In this document: positions 21,336 to 33,000 of the stretch, piece by piece
How the letters are laid out: each line of letters begins with the position of its first letter
How positions within the stretch are numbered: position 1 is the stretch's first letter
NCBI RefSeq assembly: GCF_004210375.1
Contig: NC_134830.1
Coordinates: 166,973,874-167,037,873 of the forward strand
Direction of reading: 5' to 3'
Source: Tachypleus tridentatus
Taxonomy: Eukaryota > Arthropoda > Merostomata > Xiphosura > Limulidae
DNA: 64,000 bases
Made by a program: the position numbers and the translations under genes
The notes under the pieces: model-generated
What the model saw: only the letters and a program-made list of their open reading frames with translations
Told to the model about the DNA's origin: nothing
Database searches by the model: none

Positions 21336-21542
21336 CTACCACATTTCCACATCTTTCTGAATTACAGTTAAATGGAGTTTGTGTTGCAGTAGAAATGATG
21401 AATTATAGACGAAGTAATTCGAGGTACTACTGTTACCAGGGTATAGAGATTCTTTGATCTGATGGTCGGCAACGAATGTTCGATAATCCCCAGATTCTCT
21501 TAACACTTGGTTCACTCTGCGTACTTCAATACTTACGAACAA
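21336..21542 (-). other. Unrecognised open frame, possible exon
   Basis: A 68-codon minus-strand frame, with one potential N-glycosylation site in a SLYPGNSST segment and no low-complexity bias. A weak donor-like CATTTCCACATC context lies nearby, but no domain is recognised. It shares strand with the candidates at 22.2-22.7 and 24.2-24.35 kb, so the three might belong to one gene. This is tentative. Confidence 0.2.
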
Positions 21543-21580
21543 CTAACTTAAGTGCATACTGTTAAATATTTTTAGTCGAC

Positions 21581-21711
21581 TTGTTTGTGTTTTTTGTTGG
21601 AATTATGCACAAAGCTAAACAATGGGGTATTTTGTTCTGGTCACCACGGGTATCGAAACTTGGTTTCTATCGGGTAGAGTCTACAAACATACAGTCGTGT
21701 CACAGAGGAGA
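21581..21711 (-). mobile_element. Short tRNA-derived SINE, subfamily B1 (diverged)
   Basis: Minus-strand B1 copy. In the plus strand the tail GAATTATGCACAAAGCTAAA leads, followed by a decayed GGGTATCGAAACTTGG box-B segment and a worn head. Confidence 0.7.
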
Positions 21712-22211
21712 CTCAGTCGAATTGTAATGTGAAAGCGTCGTTTGTTCTTGTACTTATTCTGAGACCACAGAAGTTAATCGAAATGACACATTGGTCATGT
21801 AGAACACGCAGTCAGAATATTTGTCAAGACGCACCTTGTTTTAGCCTAGGATGTTCATGTTAATGACAAGTTGATGAGATAAACTTATGTTCAAAATCTC
21901 GTTATAACCATGATCGAGATAAAGGTTTGTATCCAAAGAAGAAACCACCATGTTTAAACTGGTTTCACTTTTATAGTTGTACAACTCTAGCTTTTAGATA
22001 AAAAAGACTTTGAAAGCTCTTGAATCTTGCTCAGATTCATACGTGTTAAGATATTATAAATGTGACTAGATTCTGAAACTTTGACGTCTGCTGCTATTAG
22101 AAGGTTCGTGAAGATCTTTATCAGTTCCAACCAGTAAGAAAGTTTTTGTTAAGTTCTCTCTGCTGATTGATATATTACCGATGCTGTTCTCAGGCAAACA
22201 TCAGTATTATA

Positions 22212-22709
22212 TCAACTAATGTATTTTTCTGTGATGTTTTTCTGTTTTTCCGGTGATAATCTGTTCATATTACTATTATTGACATGAGATATTGAGCGAA
22301 GATACAAAGGGACATTGAGTAGTTGTTCGTGACAATATCTGGTTTTGCAAGCAGGATATTTTTTGTGGTATCTACCATATGATGTTCTGAACGTTAAATA
22401 AAGCACTTTGGATGGCAAGGTATTGCTGCCAGACTTCATCCAAGGTAAACATTAGATACCAGTAAGGTTGAAAGTGTAATATTGATTCCTTCCGTAGAAG
22501 AAAGATGTATTGTTTGTCGCAGTCCTGACTGAATTTCTTTTCTTGAACAAAGATGTATAAAGAAACATCCAGAACTTGAGGCTGCAGTTTTCTGAGCGTA
22601 TAGAGAAATCAATATCGTGTTGAGTAAGCTGAATATTTTCATCAAATCGCACAAGAGATGAAGATAAATATTTATACGATGAATAATATTCAACCAAAGG
22701 CATGGAGCT
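22212..22709 (-). other. Two adjoining minus-strand frames, possible extracellular-protein exon or pseudogene
   Basis: 22709-22459 opens after an acceptor-like ACTTTACAG and reads through NNTSFFYGRNQYYTFNLTG to a donor-like ACTG|GTATCT. Immediately downstream, 22439-22212 reads a second frame with TFRTSYGRYHKKYPACKTRY, paired Cys, and SHVNNSNMNRLSPEKQKN. Three potential N-glycosylation sites and the Cys content suggest an extracellular segment. The composition is less AT-driven than random frames nearby. I do not recognise the family. A stop between the two parts means either an exon border or decay. Confidence 0.3.
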
Positions 22710-22814
22710 GTAAAGTTCCTTATTTCTGAAAAGTTATGTGAATAAGAAATAAACTTTTATTTTACAGAACATCGTAACCTTCTGATGGGGAATAGGTAAT
22801 GTTAACTAGTTGTG

Positions 22815-22900
22815 TTTACTCTAGTCTGTAGCTCCTAAATTAGGGACGGATACCATAGACAGCTCACGAGAGCAGTTTTACACAAAATTAGAAACAAAAG
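22815..22900 (+). mobile_element. SINE family A, 3'-end fragment
   Basis: ACTCTAGTCT, then CTCCTAAATTAGGGACGGAT and a degraded AGCTTTGTGCGAAATT end with an AAACAAAAG tail. Only the last third of the element remains. Confidence 0.65.
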
Positions 22901-24198
22901 CATATCGTCATGAACCTTCACTAGATGTGTAATAATGTCTCATCAGAAGATGAAGTGCAGAAATACTACTTAATAAATGAGCGTGACAGCCATCAAAAAC
23001 GTTTATAAATGACAAAGAAAAACAAGGACCTTCTGTGAATCAAGCATCGTGAAAAGGAACAAACTTCAATAAACAGTTTTAAATATCTCTGTTAAGTATT
23101 CTAGTCCTGAAACTAAATTTGTAAATACTGGAAAACCAAAAATGAAATATATACAGAGAATCAGCTATTGTACAAAAAAACACATCTTCATTTTTTAAAA
23201 ATATTTACTCAAACAATAAGTTTGCCTTTGTTTGTATTTCAAGAATAAGCAGACATGTAACATTAAAAAGATAAATCTTTTATTTCATACAAAACTGTAT
23301 AGAATGAAAATTGACATAGTTTCAATCTTAGTATGTAAATCCAAAAATAATAGTTTTGATACACATATATACATGTGTTGGGTGTTAATGGGTGTTTATT
23401 TATTCATACACATTTTTAAAGCACTTCATCATTTGTGTACAGAAACTTAACAAACCATGTATCCTCCACTGGTTCAGTCGAAAGTCTAAAGACTTAAAAC
23501 GCTGAAAGCCTGTTTTTGATAGAGGTGATGGGCACAACACAGAAAGCCTGTTTTTAATACAGGTGATGGGCACAACACAGAGAGCCCAATCTGTTGTTTT
23601 CTGCTTAGCTAAAAACAAGACTAACCACGTGACGTATTAGTTTACTGTTTCAAGCGTATAAATGCACAGACGTACTGATATCAATGATCATGTTAGTGGA
23701 TATCTGTCCAGCTGGTACACCGTATACAAAGCTCGTGTAAGCTGCACACATTGCAACATATGATTAAGTTTTAACAACGAATTAAATGTTTGTTTATTGT
23801 TATTTACTTAGTGTTACAGCTATACTAAATTTATGATTATAGTGTGTGTCTCTTTAAACGTGTGGTAACTATTATACAATATTCAACTTTCTGAATTCTG
23901 TTTCTAACACACACTTTCACTGCTTTCTGGTGTATTCCAGGCCGTTAGAACCAGAATATCTGAGTCTTTTGGAAATGGTTACAGTTTATCCTTAACAACA
24001 ACACTGTACATCTTAAGCCTACAACACTTTTCCTCAGTAAGAAAACATGACAGGAATAGCACGTGCTGGGTGATCAGTAACTTAGTAAGTTAAATACCTC
24101 TTTTTTATTTATTTATTTAATGAGTGAACACAAACACGAGTTATGTGACTACAAAAAGTTGACGAACAGGAACTTGAGGTATTGTGTGGCGATATTAC
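22901..24198. other. Mostly featureless; short 39-bp direct duplication
   Basis: At 23502-23583 the block GAAAGCCTGTTTTTGATAGA + GGTGATGGGCACAACACA is present twice in tandem. The rest shows no exon or transposon I can support. Confidence 0.45.
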
Positions 24199-24350
24199 CT
24201 GGATTTTCCCCGGATATTGCATTAATGTAGTCAGTTTAATTATAACATATGTACCGTTTCTTCTGATAACAGTCACAATTCTGAAATCACCATCTCTATC
24301 TAGTAGGTGAGCTCCTGTAATGTTTCCACATATTAAATCTACCATACAAA
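24199..24350 (-). other. Candidate 152-nt exon of an unrecognised extracellular protein
   Basis: On the minus strand an acceptor-like TCATTCTAG precedes a frame reading MVDLICGNITGAHLLDRDGD, FRIVTVIRRNGTYVII and TLMQYPGKIQ, ending at a donor-like ATCCAG|GTAATA. NGTY followed by a hydrophobic strand and a PG turn is reminiscent of NXPE/neurexophilin-type domains, but this is only a resemblance. The frame lacks stops for 70-odd codons and has two N-glycosylation sequons. Confidence 0.33.
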
Positions 24351-25135
24351 CTAGAATGACAAACTTTAAATTGTTCTCTGTAAACAGAGAGATTTTTCAA
24401 TTTTGGCAAATGTACCCATCTTAAACACCTCTTCAGTTGAATTTCTTAGCGCCGTTTCTACGTTAACAAATTTTTAATATTTACTTATCCAGGGTTTAAA
24501 ATGTCATACACTTGGTTTCGGATCTTCGCAAAAAGCTACGTTAAGATTAGTTGTGCTAACCATCAGTAGCACCCACAAACAGTTCATGGGATAACCAGAG
24601 AACCGTGGGACTGTATTTTAGCACTCTAATAACACTGTTGTTCACGTAACTTGCATTCATTTTCTTCCCTATTAAATTAATCTTGTTATCACTAATTTTT
24701 TTTTTACTGATGTTTAGCCTCTTAATCACGTAGTTTCAGCTTATTTTCCTTTCATCATGATACTTGTGCATGATTTTATGTTTCTATTTTTAATAGTACA
24801 CACCTACTTCTACGTATTGTAAATCTCAAGTCTTTTATATGAGACAGTAAATAATTTTATCTTCTGTAAGCATTTACGAAGAGATTTACAATTGCTCTAT
24901 ATAGCAAGTATTAAACTTATATGAATCATATTAATTTAAATAACATCATTTTGTTGTGGTCTAACATGGATTTCCACATAGAAGCTGCATAATAGTATTT
25001 AAGCTATACCCTGTTTACTTCACACGGTTGCCAAAGAGACTTTTCGCCCAATATCAGAAGTCAACAAAACTTCTAGATTATAAAATACAAATAATACTCT
25101 AAGGAATCAAACCGACAGTGTTCACACCCTGTTCT
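24351..25135. other. Worn SINE-like remnant near 24510-24615; otherwise nothing
   Basis: GCAAAAAGCTACGTTAAG and a TAGCACCCAC stretch resemble a very old minus-strand B-type SINE, though too diverged for certainty. The rest is AT-rich DNA without signal. Confidence 0.35.
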
Positions 25136-25715
25136 CACTGATATTCAAAACTGACTGGCCCATTTCTCTTTAACATCTACTTCCATCCAGTTTTTCTGGA
25201 TATCAGGCCATGTTGGTATTCGCGGGAATGAGATCGTAGACAGGACAGCTAAATCTATCTGCTCTGACACTATCACCACTTTGCCTGTTCCATACATCGA
25301 CTATGGTCCTGTATTCAAGGCTGGGCTCTGTGCCAGCCGGCAGCCGACTTTGAGTGAGCAACGTGAAAACAAGCTTTTCCAAATAAAACCCTATATTGGA
25401 CATTGAACGTCTTGCTTCCGTAAGGATCTGAAGGAGGAAGTTGTTCTAACTAGACTACTCATTGGTCACAGTTTCTTAACTCATCATTTTCTTTTATCTG
25501 AAACTGAATCACCAGTGTGCAGTCTGTGTAACACTCAGATCACTATAAGCGACATTTTACTATCTTGCCATCGTTACGACTCTCAACAACGGCACCATTT
25601 TAATGATGTTCGATCCCAAGGTTTGTCCGTAATGTTAGACAGTGATGATGACACAGTCCACCTTGGTAATGTTTTTAGTTTTTTAAAGGCCATTAATCTT
25701 TTTTATGTCATTTAA
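25136..25715 (+). pseudogene. Non-LTR retrotransposon, RNase H domain end and C-terminus
   Basis: In one frame, with a single internal stop (TGA where Trp is expected, at about 25405), it reads FFWISGHVGIRGNEIVDRTA, then KEEVVLTRLLIGHSFLTHHF, then a Cys-rich tail CSLCNTQITISDILLSCHRY. This is the C-terminal RNase H motif (WxxxHxGxxGNExxD) and the C-x2-C…H…C zinc-like tail of I/Jockey-type LINEs. The frame ends with a stop at 25715. The element is 5'-truncated before the catalytic RNase H core. Confidence 0.85.
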
Positions 25716-26326
25716 GTTTTTTTTTAAATTTAAACATTAGACCTTTTTTCATGTGGTTCCCTTTTAAGAATCTCAGTCTCTCTAGTTTGATTTGAAATTA
25801 GAAAATGACCGTCACATTAAATAACTCGAAACCAGGACTGGAAAGGCCAACTTCAGGTGACTAATGCTGCTGTTTGAACTATCCGTTTGAACTACCTATT
25901 AGTCATCCTGGCGAGTTATTATTATAATTATGCTACACGTTTTTTTAAAACTTTTATTCTCTTACTTTTTAAATGTGGCCATAATGACACATAACTCGGA
26001 ACCAGGACTAAGAAGGCCAACTTCAGGTGACTGACGATGGTTCTTGCACTTACCTGTTAGTCTTCCTGGCAAGTTATGATAATTACCATTATGCTACAGA
26101 AAGTACTCTACGACTTCTTTTACTGTAGTTTCTCTCTTAATATTGTAGACAAGATGTCAACATTGGTTTTATGCTACTTATGTTTCTAAACGTTGTTATG
26201 TTTTACCTACATTTCCTTTTATGAATTTTACTACATTTGCTTTACTTTTACCTTTTTATTGGATGTTTGGCGCAGATAGCCTACCTGCTTTGTGCCATAA
26301 AACACTAAATCAACCAACCAACCAAC
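25716..26326 (+). mobile_element. 3' untranslated region and tail of the same LINE
   Basis: It follows the stop codon. A module of about 170 bp (AACTCGAAACCAGGACTGGA…AGGCCAACTTCAGGTGACT…ATTATGCTAC) is present twice in tandem, at about 25802-25945 and 25972-26098. The 3' end reads TTTGGCGCAGATAGCCTACC, TGCCATAAAACACTAAAT and then a (CAAC)4 tail, a typical simple-repeat LINE terminus. Confidence 0.8.
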
Positions 26327-26339
26327 AGTGAAAACAACA

Positions 26340-26506
26340 GGACAAGAGGGCATACATTCCAAGTTTAGCAACACAGGAGTTGTCTACAGTTTAGACAGTA
26401 TTACTTTTCAAACACAGTGCTTATTTTTTGTAATGGGCTGACTTCAAGGGAAGTGGATAAAGAAAATTTAACTGAGTTCAAGACAAGATTGGATGAATAC
26501 ATGTAG
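26340..26506 (+). pseudogene. CR1-like LINE, C-terminal RT-tail fragment
   Basis: Just downstream, in two frames, a HSKFSNTGVV segment and NGLTSREVDKENLTEFKTRL ending DEYM-stop. The WNxLPxxVV…SVNxFKxRLDxxW pattern closes the ORF2 of CR1/L2-type LINEs. Only about 55 codons remain. Confidence 0.55.
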
Positions 26507-29500
26507 TTACAGCTGAGAGTTGGAAGGGACGTCTTTGATGGGTTCGTAAGCTCCTTTTAATCCCTTTAGAATTTTATGAAATACCTATCTGTTGCTTAAT
26601 AATGGATTGCATTTCCTTTTTCAAAGAATCAGTCATTGTTATGAATGATTTGATTTATATTCTGGCCTTTTGTAATGTATTTTGATAAATATGCAAAAAA
26701 ATCTATTTTGAAGACATCTTAATAGTAATGAATTATTAAACTATACCAAATTAAAGTTTAATGAAATCATTAGACCGTAAAATATTAAATGAACTTAAAT
26801 AATTCAGAATGAATATATTGACAGGATAGATTTTTCCTGAAGCTGGAAAATTATTCATTGATTAGAATTAGGCAATAAAAATAAAAGCTGAGTTAGGAAC
26901 GTGGTAGGTCTGAATGACATAGTGTGAAATATTATTATGTATTACTGAACAAGATAATGATTTTATATGAAACAGTTAAATGTAATTTTGATTAGATTGA
27001 ATGAAACAGGACAAGTTTTCAGTTACCAATCCATCATGACGTGCAAGAGTATTTGACCATTACACTTTAGTCATTAGAGAGAAAATTGTTCTTGTTAGCT
27101 ACTGATACAAGTATCTCATTTCTTAGTTTCGCAATAACAACCATCCCTGTTTCCACTGGAAGTTCATTTTCTCGCATAGTAATTATCATGTAGTACAAAT
27201 TGATTTTCTAGTTTTATGCAGTGAAACTATCAGACAACAACCTGATTTCACTTCCATATCTCAGCATGAAGTAAATTCTTAACATGCGCTTTTCTTGATT
27301 TCAGTTACTTGCATGTCATAAGGCATTGAAAAACTTTCTACTTTAAAGGTCACTTCCAGTTTCTCTTTTGCTAGAACTTTATGTCCACATGTTGTTTCTA
27401 CCAATCCTCTCTTTTTCTTTATCTCTCAGAGAAACATCTCACCTTAATTTGGTATGAACATTTGTGGGTAGAACCAGTGCATTATAAGGATTTTCATTAA
27501 TTTGCTCATTGCTCATGGAGAATTTTCCTAAAATAATGATTTTTTTCTTTGTAGTGTAAGAAGTATTTCTCTCTTCATCTTATAAATTCAGTTAATTTAT
27601 GTTTCATTGATGTTTTGTTAGTTAATCATTTTATCTTATTGGGTTCTGTCTCTTTGTCTTAACAACACATTAAGTCCCTGCATATTATTTTTGGTATCCT
27701 TTGAAAGCTCTCTTTCCACACAGGTTCTTATCTGAAATGTTCACCAATTTGTAACTTTAAGTTGTATTTGAAACATCTCTTTTGTTACTTATTTCCTCTA
27801 TTTGGTTTATATATCCATCTAGCTAAGCCTTTCAGTTCTTCTAGGAAGAGTTGATGTTTAAATTCTGCAGGATTTCGTATTCTTCTAACTTTTATGCGAT
27901 ACATTTATTAGTTCATCTGCAACTTTAATGGATTATAGTTTTATAGCCAACTGATAAACTTCCGTTTAAGACATATGTGTATTTTGCTTCAGTCTGCTAC
28001 TAACATCATCTTCTGCTATGTTATCTATAAATTGGAACAGTCATTTTATGAGAAGCATACAGGTAGGATATTTATGTAATTATTTTTTATATTTTCCACA
28101 TGTTGTAATTAGACCTCTTCTTTATTCTGTACTATATTCCAAAACTTTGTCCTAGATACACTTTTCTTATGCAATACTCTAAACTTGTAGTTGTTATCCA
28201 ATGTTGACCAAATCTGGCCCTTTTAAGTAACCAGCATAATGGATGGCTTGTTGTTCACTGTTCCACGTGTACATTTTAGAAATTATTTCAAACTGTGTTT
28301 AGTACGGCTCTTATGTTGCATTCCATCATAGTGCATTGGTTTTCTCTCTATTGACCGATACTGAACTGACCAGCTAAATTGTGGGGCTAAATGTAGTTAT
28401 GCTATGTTTGGAGTAGTCTAGAAGGATCTTTCAGTAAAGAGTTGCACAGCAGTGGTGATAATAAATGTAAACAAATAAGTTCTCCTATTTCATATTTTGT
28501 AGCAGAAGGCATTGAGGCTGAAATTCATGAACCAATGCAGAAAGAGATGTCGTTGATTTTGTATTTATATTTAATAATTCATTTTTTTAGACATTCTGTT
28601 ACTGGTGTTCTTTTCTACTTCATCAATTGCTTTATTTTTCAGCTTTGTCACTAGAACCTTTACAGACTTTCTCAACCTTGTTGTTGTAATTTTTCTGTAT
28701 ATTTTAATAATTTTATAAGTCTTATTTGTCTTCAGTGAGATTTTTCCATTTAGTGGTACGGTGTTAAGATTGAAGGCTATAAGATCGGGTTATAAACACT
28801 AAAAACCAGTTTTGATACACACAGCTAAGATAATCCATATGTAGCTTTGCACTCAACAACAATCGAACAAACGAATCGGCCAGATTTATTTTAATTATTC
28901 ATTAATTAGTAGATGTCTGTTTTACTACTATCTTATTTTCATGTCAATCTTTTCTACTCTGAGGTTTCTTTCTGCTTATTTTATGTTTCTTTTTCCTTTA
29001 TTTTTTTCTTTAAATCTCTTTTTATCTTTTACTTTCTGTCTCTTCTATTTCGGTATTTGTTCACATTTCTGTATTTTTCCTCTTGATTTAACGATCTCCT
29101 CATATCAGTGATGGTTTGCTCTCATTCTGTAACCGTGTATTCATTTTCAACAGTTGAAAATGTGCACCAAGATAATATCTTACTTCCTATATCGTTTTGC
29201 AATGCTCTTATTTCTTTAAAATTGACTGATTAAAGTAATTCTAAAAGATCATTCCATTTAAATTATAATAAAGTAGTTTATTTTTACCTACCACGTTTCT
29301 ACAAATTTCAACACTTTTACACCATCGTAAAGTGTCGTAGGCCTATCTACCAACAAACATTAATTAACCCAAAATAAATTAACTTATTTGTACAAAATAA
29401 CTCAATAAGCGCGATAGTAAACAGATATCAAAATACTTCACAGAGACATGTTGCAAATTCAGCTATCTATCTGAGGAAATCTATGTTAAATATCTTTCAA

Positions 29501-29570
29501 CTAATTCTACCGTGAAGCAACTCACTTTCTAACTCTCGGCACTTCATTGAACATCATATTTATAATATAT
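26507..29570. other. 3 kb without a supported gene; T-rich on the plus strand
   Basis: From about 27.3 kb the plus strand is pyrimidine-rich, as in the LINE at 30-32 kb read on the other strand, so decayed minus-strand coding is possible. I could not recognise a motif. A worn B1-type SINE (ACTAAAAACCAGTTTTGATA…ATCCATATGTAGCTTTGCAC) lies at about 28770-28876. The frame at 28442-28654 is not supported. Confidence 0.4.
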
Positions 29571-29842
29571 TTGTTTGTTTTGAATTTCGCTCAAATCTAC
29601 ACAAGGGTTATGCTAGTCATTCCTAATTTAGCAGTGTAAGACTAGAGGGAATGCAGCTTGTGATCAACTCCCCCTCTCCAACTCTTGAGCTACTCTTTTA
29701 CCAAAGAATACTGGGATTGACCACAACTTATAACGCTCTCACAGTTGGAGAGGCAAATATGTTCGATGGGTGATGGGGACTCAAACCCGCAACCCTCAGA
29801 TTACGAGTTAAGCACCCTAACAACCTGAGCATGCGGGGCCCA
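29571..29842 (-). mobile_element. tRNA-derived SINE, family A (diverged, full length)
   Basis: Minus-strand copy with a TTTG tail, core domain (TAAGACTAGAGGGAATGCAG), TGACCACAACTTATAACGC, and a head with GACTCAAACCCGCAACCCTC. It is older than the copies at 1735 and 36514, judging by the many changes. Confidence 0.85.
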
Positions 29843-30044
29843 TTTGTAATCTGTACTTGTCTTAGATATTTTATAACTTGCTTGATCATAACGTTACGTA
29901 CTCCAGCTAACTTCTGTTAAATGTGATAGGGGGTACAGTTATTCAGAGTCTCAGTCACGACATGATCTATCTTTTTCTAGGTCTGCCTTTTTTTTTTAAT
30001 TCTGTTGCTTTCATAACATGTACTCATGCGTTTTGTTTGTTGGG

Positions 30045-30317
30045 CTGCTTGTTTACTTTTGAATTTTGTGCAAAGTTACATGAAGGTTATTTGCACTAGC
30101 CATTCCTAAATTAGTAGTATAAGACTAGAGGGAAGGCAGCTAGCTAGTAATACCACCCACCGCCAACTCTTGGGTGACTCTTTTACCAATGAATAGTGGG
30201 ACTGATCATCACATTATAATGCTCCTACGGTTGAAAGGGTGATTATGTTTGGTGTGACGGAACATGCAACCTTTAGATTACGAGTAGAGTACCCTAACCA
30301 CATGGCTATGCTGGGCC
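30045..30317 (-). mobile_element. tRNA-derived SINE, family A (full length), abutting the LINE
   Basis: Minus-strand copy that ends at CATGGCTATGCTGGGCC. The LINE reading frame (WFKWTQTESEPHK) runs straight up to its head, so this SINE probably inserted into the C-terminal part of the LINE in the same orientation. Confidence 0.85.
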
Positions 30318-32110
30318 TTGTGGGGTTCACTCTCAGTTTGTGTCCACTTAAACCACTTAAATTATTTACTTTTCAATGTATTTGCTGACTGGGGCTCTTC
30401 CAACCACTTCTCTGACCCTTAAGTTTCTTATCTTGTCTCTTCTAGTTATATTAGCATCTTTCTGTAAGTGTCTCAATTGCAAGTGTTAAAATTTTCATTC
30501 TTGATTTTTATTAATAACTCAGGTTTGACATTAGAAACACAGAGTTAGTACAAAGATTGTGTTTATTAATTAAAACTTTATTTCCATCAAGATATTTAGG
30601 CTTTTAAGAAGACGTGTTAGTTGGTAGTTTACACACTTTATGTTTTATATTATTGTTTCAATTTTTCTATCTGTGCACTGTCATTTGTGGAAATACTTTC
30701 CAGATATTTGAATTCTTTGAACTACTCAACTCTTCGTATTATTAATATCAATGACATTAACTGACGTGGTGTTTTACTTTGGTAAACATGGTTTCTGATT
30801 TCACTGTACTGAATTTAATATCATATTTTTAGCAGCTGCTGTTGAGGCGAGTTGTGTTGTTTTGTACTTTTTCTTTACTTTCAGGTATAAAAGTTTGGTC
30901 ATGAACAAAAAAGTAATTTGTTTAGGCTTCTCGATTTGGAATGGTTACTTTGATGATGTGATGCACATAAATGATGATTAGAAGAGAGGGGCAAGAGAAA
31001 GCCTTGTTTCAACCCATATGATAATTGAAACCAATTACTAAAGCCATTTGTTGTTCTAGTACTTCTGTTATCTGCATGCATTGCTCTTGTGTCAGTAGAG
31101 AGCTGGTTTTGTACCCAGTAATCTTTGAATATTTTTCACAACTCATTTCTGCCAATACAATTCATTGTTTTTGTTTTAATCTATGAAACAATATTCAGTT
31201 CTAGTTGGGCTTCAGTGTGTTGCCTTAAAGTTAACATTACATCACTCCAAATTGTATTTTAGACAAGATTCTAGAAATTCTTATATTCATCTTACTTACA
31301 TGTCTAAGGAGGAAAATTCAATATAAGTGGTGCAATTTTTCTTATTATATCTTTTTTTTCTTTCAAACTGGTACCACAACAACTCTTTAACAGCCTTCTG
31401 GGACCTTCCCTCTTTCCATGATTTATTAAATATTCCTGTCAACCACATGACTACTTATTGTTTCTGATTTTATTTCCTTGATTCCCACAGTTTTGTTCTT
31501 GGTGTTGTGTTCTTCATTACTTATTTCACTTCTTATTCTAGTATTGAAGGTTTGTTGTGTTTTTCATTCATGAGAATCAACAGAGTATGTGTTCTCTGTC
31601 CTTGTTGAGGTTAAGAGTTCTTGCAAGTATTGTTTTCACCTCACTTTGGTTTTGGTTTAATTACACAGTAGTTTACTCTTTCTGTCACTGGGTGACAACT
31701 ATTGGGTTAAATCTCTCATCCTTCAAGTGTATGGCTTTAACATGCTAATAAAATACCCTGAACGAGTCCTTACACAAGTTACTCAAACGTTTACCACACC
31801 TCATCCAGGATTCTGCCTTAGACTTCTTCACTATTCCTTTATTCTTTCTTCTTACTATCTTATACCTTACACAGTCCTCCACTTCATTTGGTTTTTAACC
31901 TATTTCTTATTTTTCTTCACTTGGTTTTGCTTCTTTGACTTTTCCACCATGCTCTTCCCTCTTCCTGCCACGTCCAAATTTTTTCATGCTAAATTTTTCT
32001 TTTGTGTTGTGATAAATCCTTGAGAACAGGATGATCGTCAGAATTTGTAGTTACATTAGGTATGACTATCGAGTCTCTGACTTCTCTTCTCTGGACCACT
32101 CTTGTTAAAA
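30318..32110 (-). pseudogene. Decayed endonuclease-RT LINE (RTE-like), nearly full ORF order
   Basis: Reading down the minus strand through several frames: SDDHPVLKD near 32048-32026 (end of the AP endonuclease), a Lys-rich linker with ESWMRCGKRL near 31810, GIFNKSWKEGR near 31420 (RT domain 1), NCTTYIEFSS, then NGFSNWFQLSYGLKQG near 31040-31000 (RT domain 4), FFVHDQT near 30885 where the F-A-D-D motif is mutated to V-H-D, FKEFKYLESISTND near 30735-30695, and ITRRDKIRNLRVREVVGRAP near 30470-30410. This is the order of an APE-RT LINE without RNase H. Every segment has stops or frameshifts. Confidence 0.82.
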
Positions 32111-33000
32111 TCTAATCTATCTGGGATGCTTGAGTAAAATTCTTCCATTTGTATCATTCGTATATCTGAGCTGGATGATGTTGGTACAAAGTGTTAATGA
32201 AATATAAGTCACACAGTTCTAGCATGTGCTATACATTGTAGTTGTGAAGGGCTAAATATGTCTGCCATTAAAATCTCTCATAACATAACAATAATGTCAT
32301 CAATGTCCTTACCTTGTTGACAGTACCTCAGAGTTTTGGAAAATCTTGACTTTTTCATCTTATGTATAGCTGTCATTGCATAGTGCACACACTTGAAATG
32401 ATAGTTGTTAACCACTTTTCTTTTAGTCTCATCAGTGTGATCCTTTCTTTAGCATATATATTTGATGAACAACAGAATGACGACAGCAACAATGAACATT
32501 TGACTTGTGTGTGTATGGTAGTAAACATTTAATTCTTGAATGTTTTGGAATGTCCATATTCAGTCTTTAGGAAGCTATACTGATTAAGTTATATCACTGT
32601 CGACACGCGTGTTAGATGTTCATTGTTGCTACCGTCATTCTGTTCTTAACCATGAAACATCAATTCCCATACAATGAATCTCTTACTATATATTCGATAT
32701 CTGTAATCAGTCTGTTTGTGGATACAAAATGGCACTGATTCTATGCAATGCTTTTTCATGTGTTTCAACTTACGTGTTTGAAACTAGCACATAATTCTGT
32801 TGTATTCCTTTTTGTTTAGTGATTAGCATGTTTTTGTTTTGTTTTTTTTGCTGTTATCTGATGTTTTGACATGAATTACACGATCTCTGGTTCAGATTCT
32901 GCACACACATACCATGTGTAATTTTTAATTATAGTTCTTGAATTTTGACACTACATTCATCTTTTGGTCTGCCCATTTGTATCTCCTTCATTAATTAACT
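32111..33000 (-). pseudogene. Possible endonuclease part of the same LINE
   Basis: On the minus strand a long low-stop stretch includes GKDIDDIIVM followed by a stop and EILMADIF, which resembles the IIxMGDFNA motif of AP-type endonucleases. It continues in the same direction as the RT remnant. Beyond about 33 kb I recognise nothing. The extent is a guess. Confidence 0.4.

Noticed and set aside
27016..28700. Minus-strand coding (gag or endonuclease) in the T-rich stretch
   Set aside because: Translations show low-stop patches but no motif that I could name, so no call is made.
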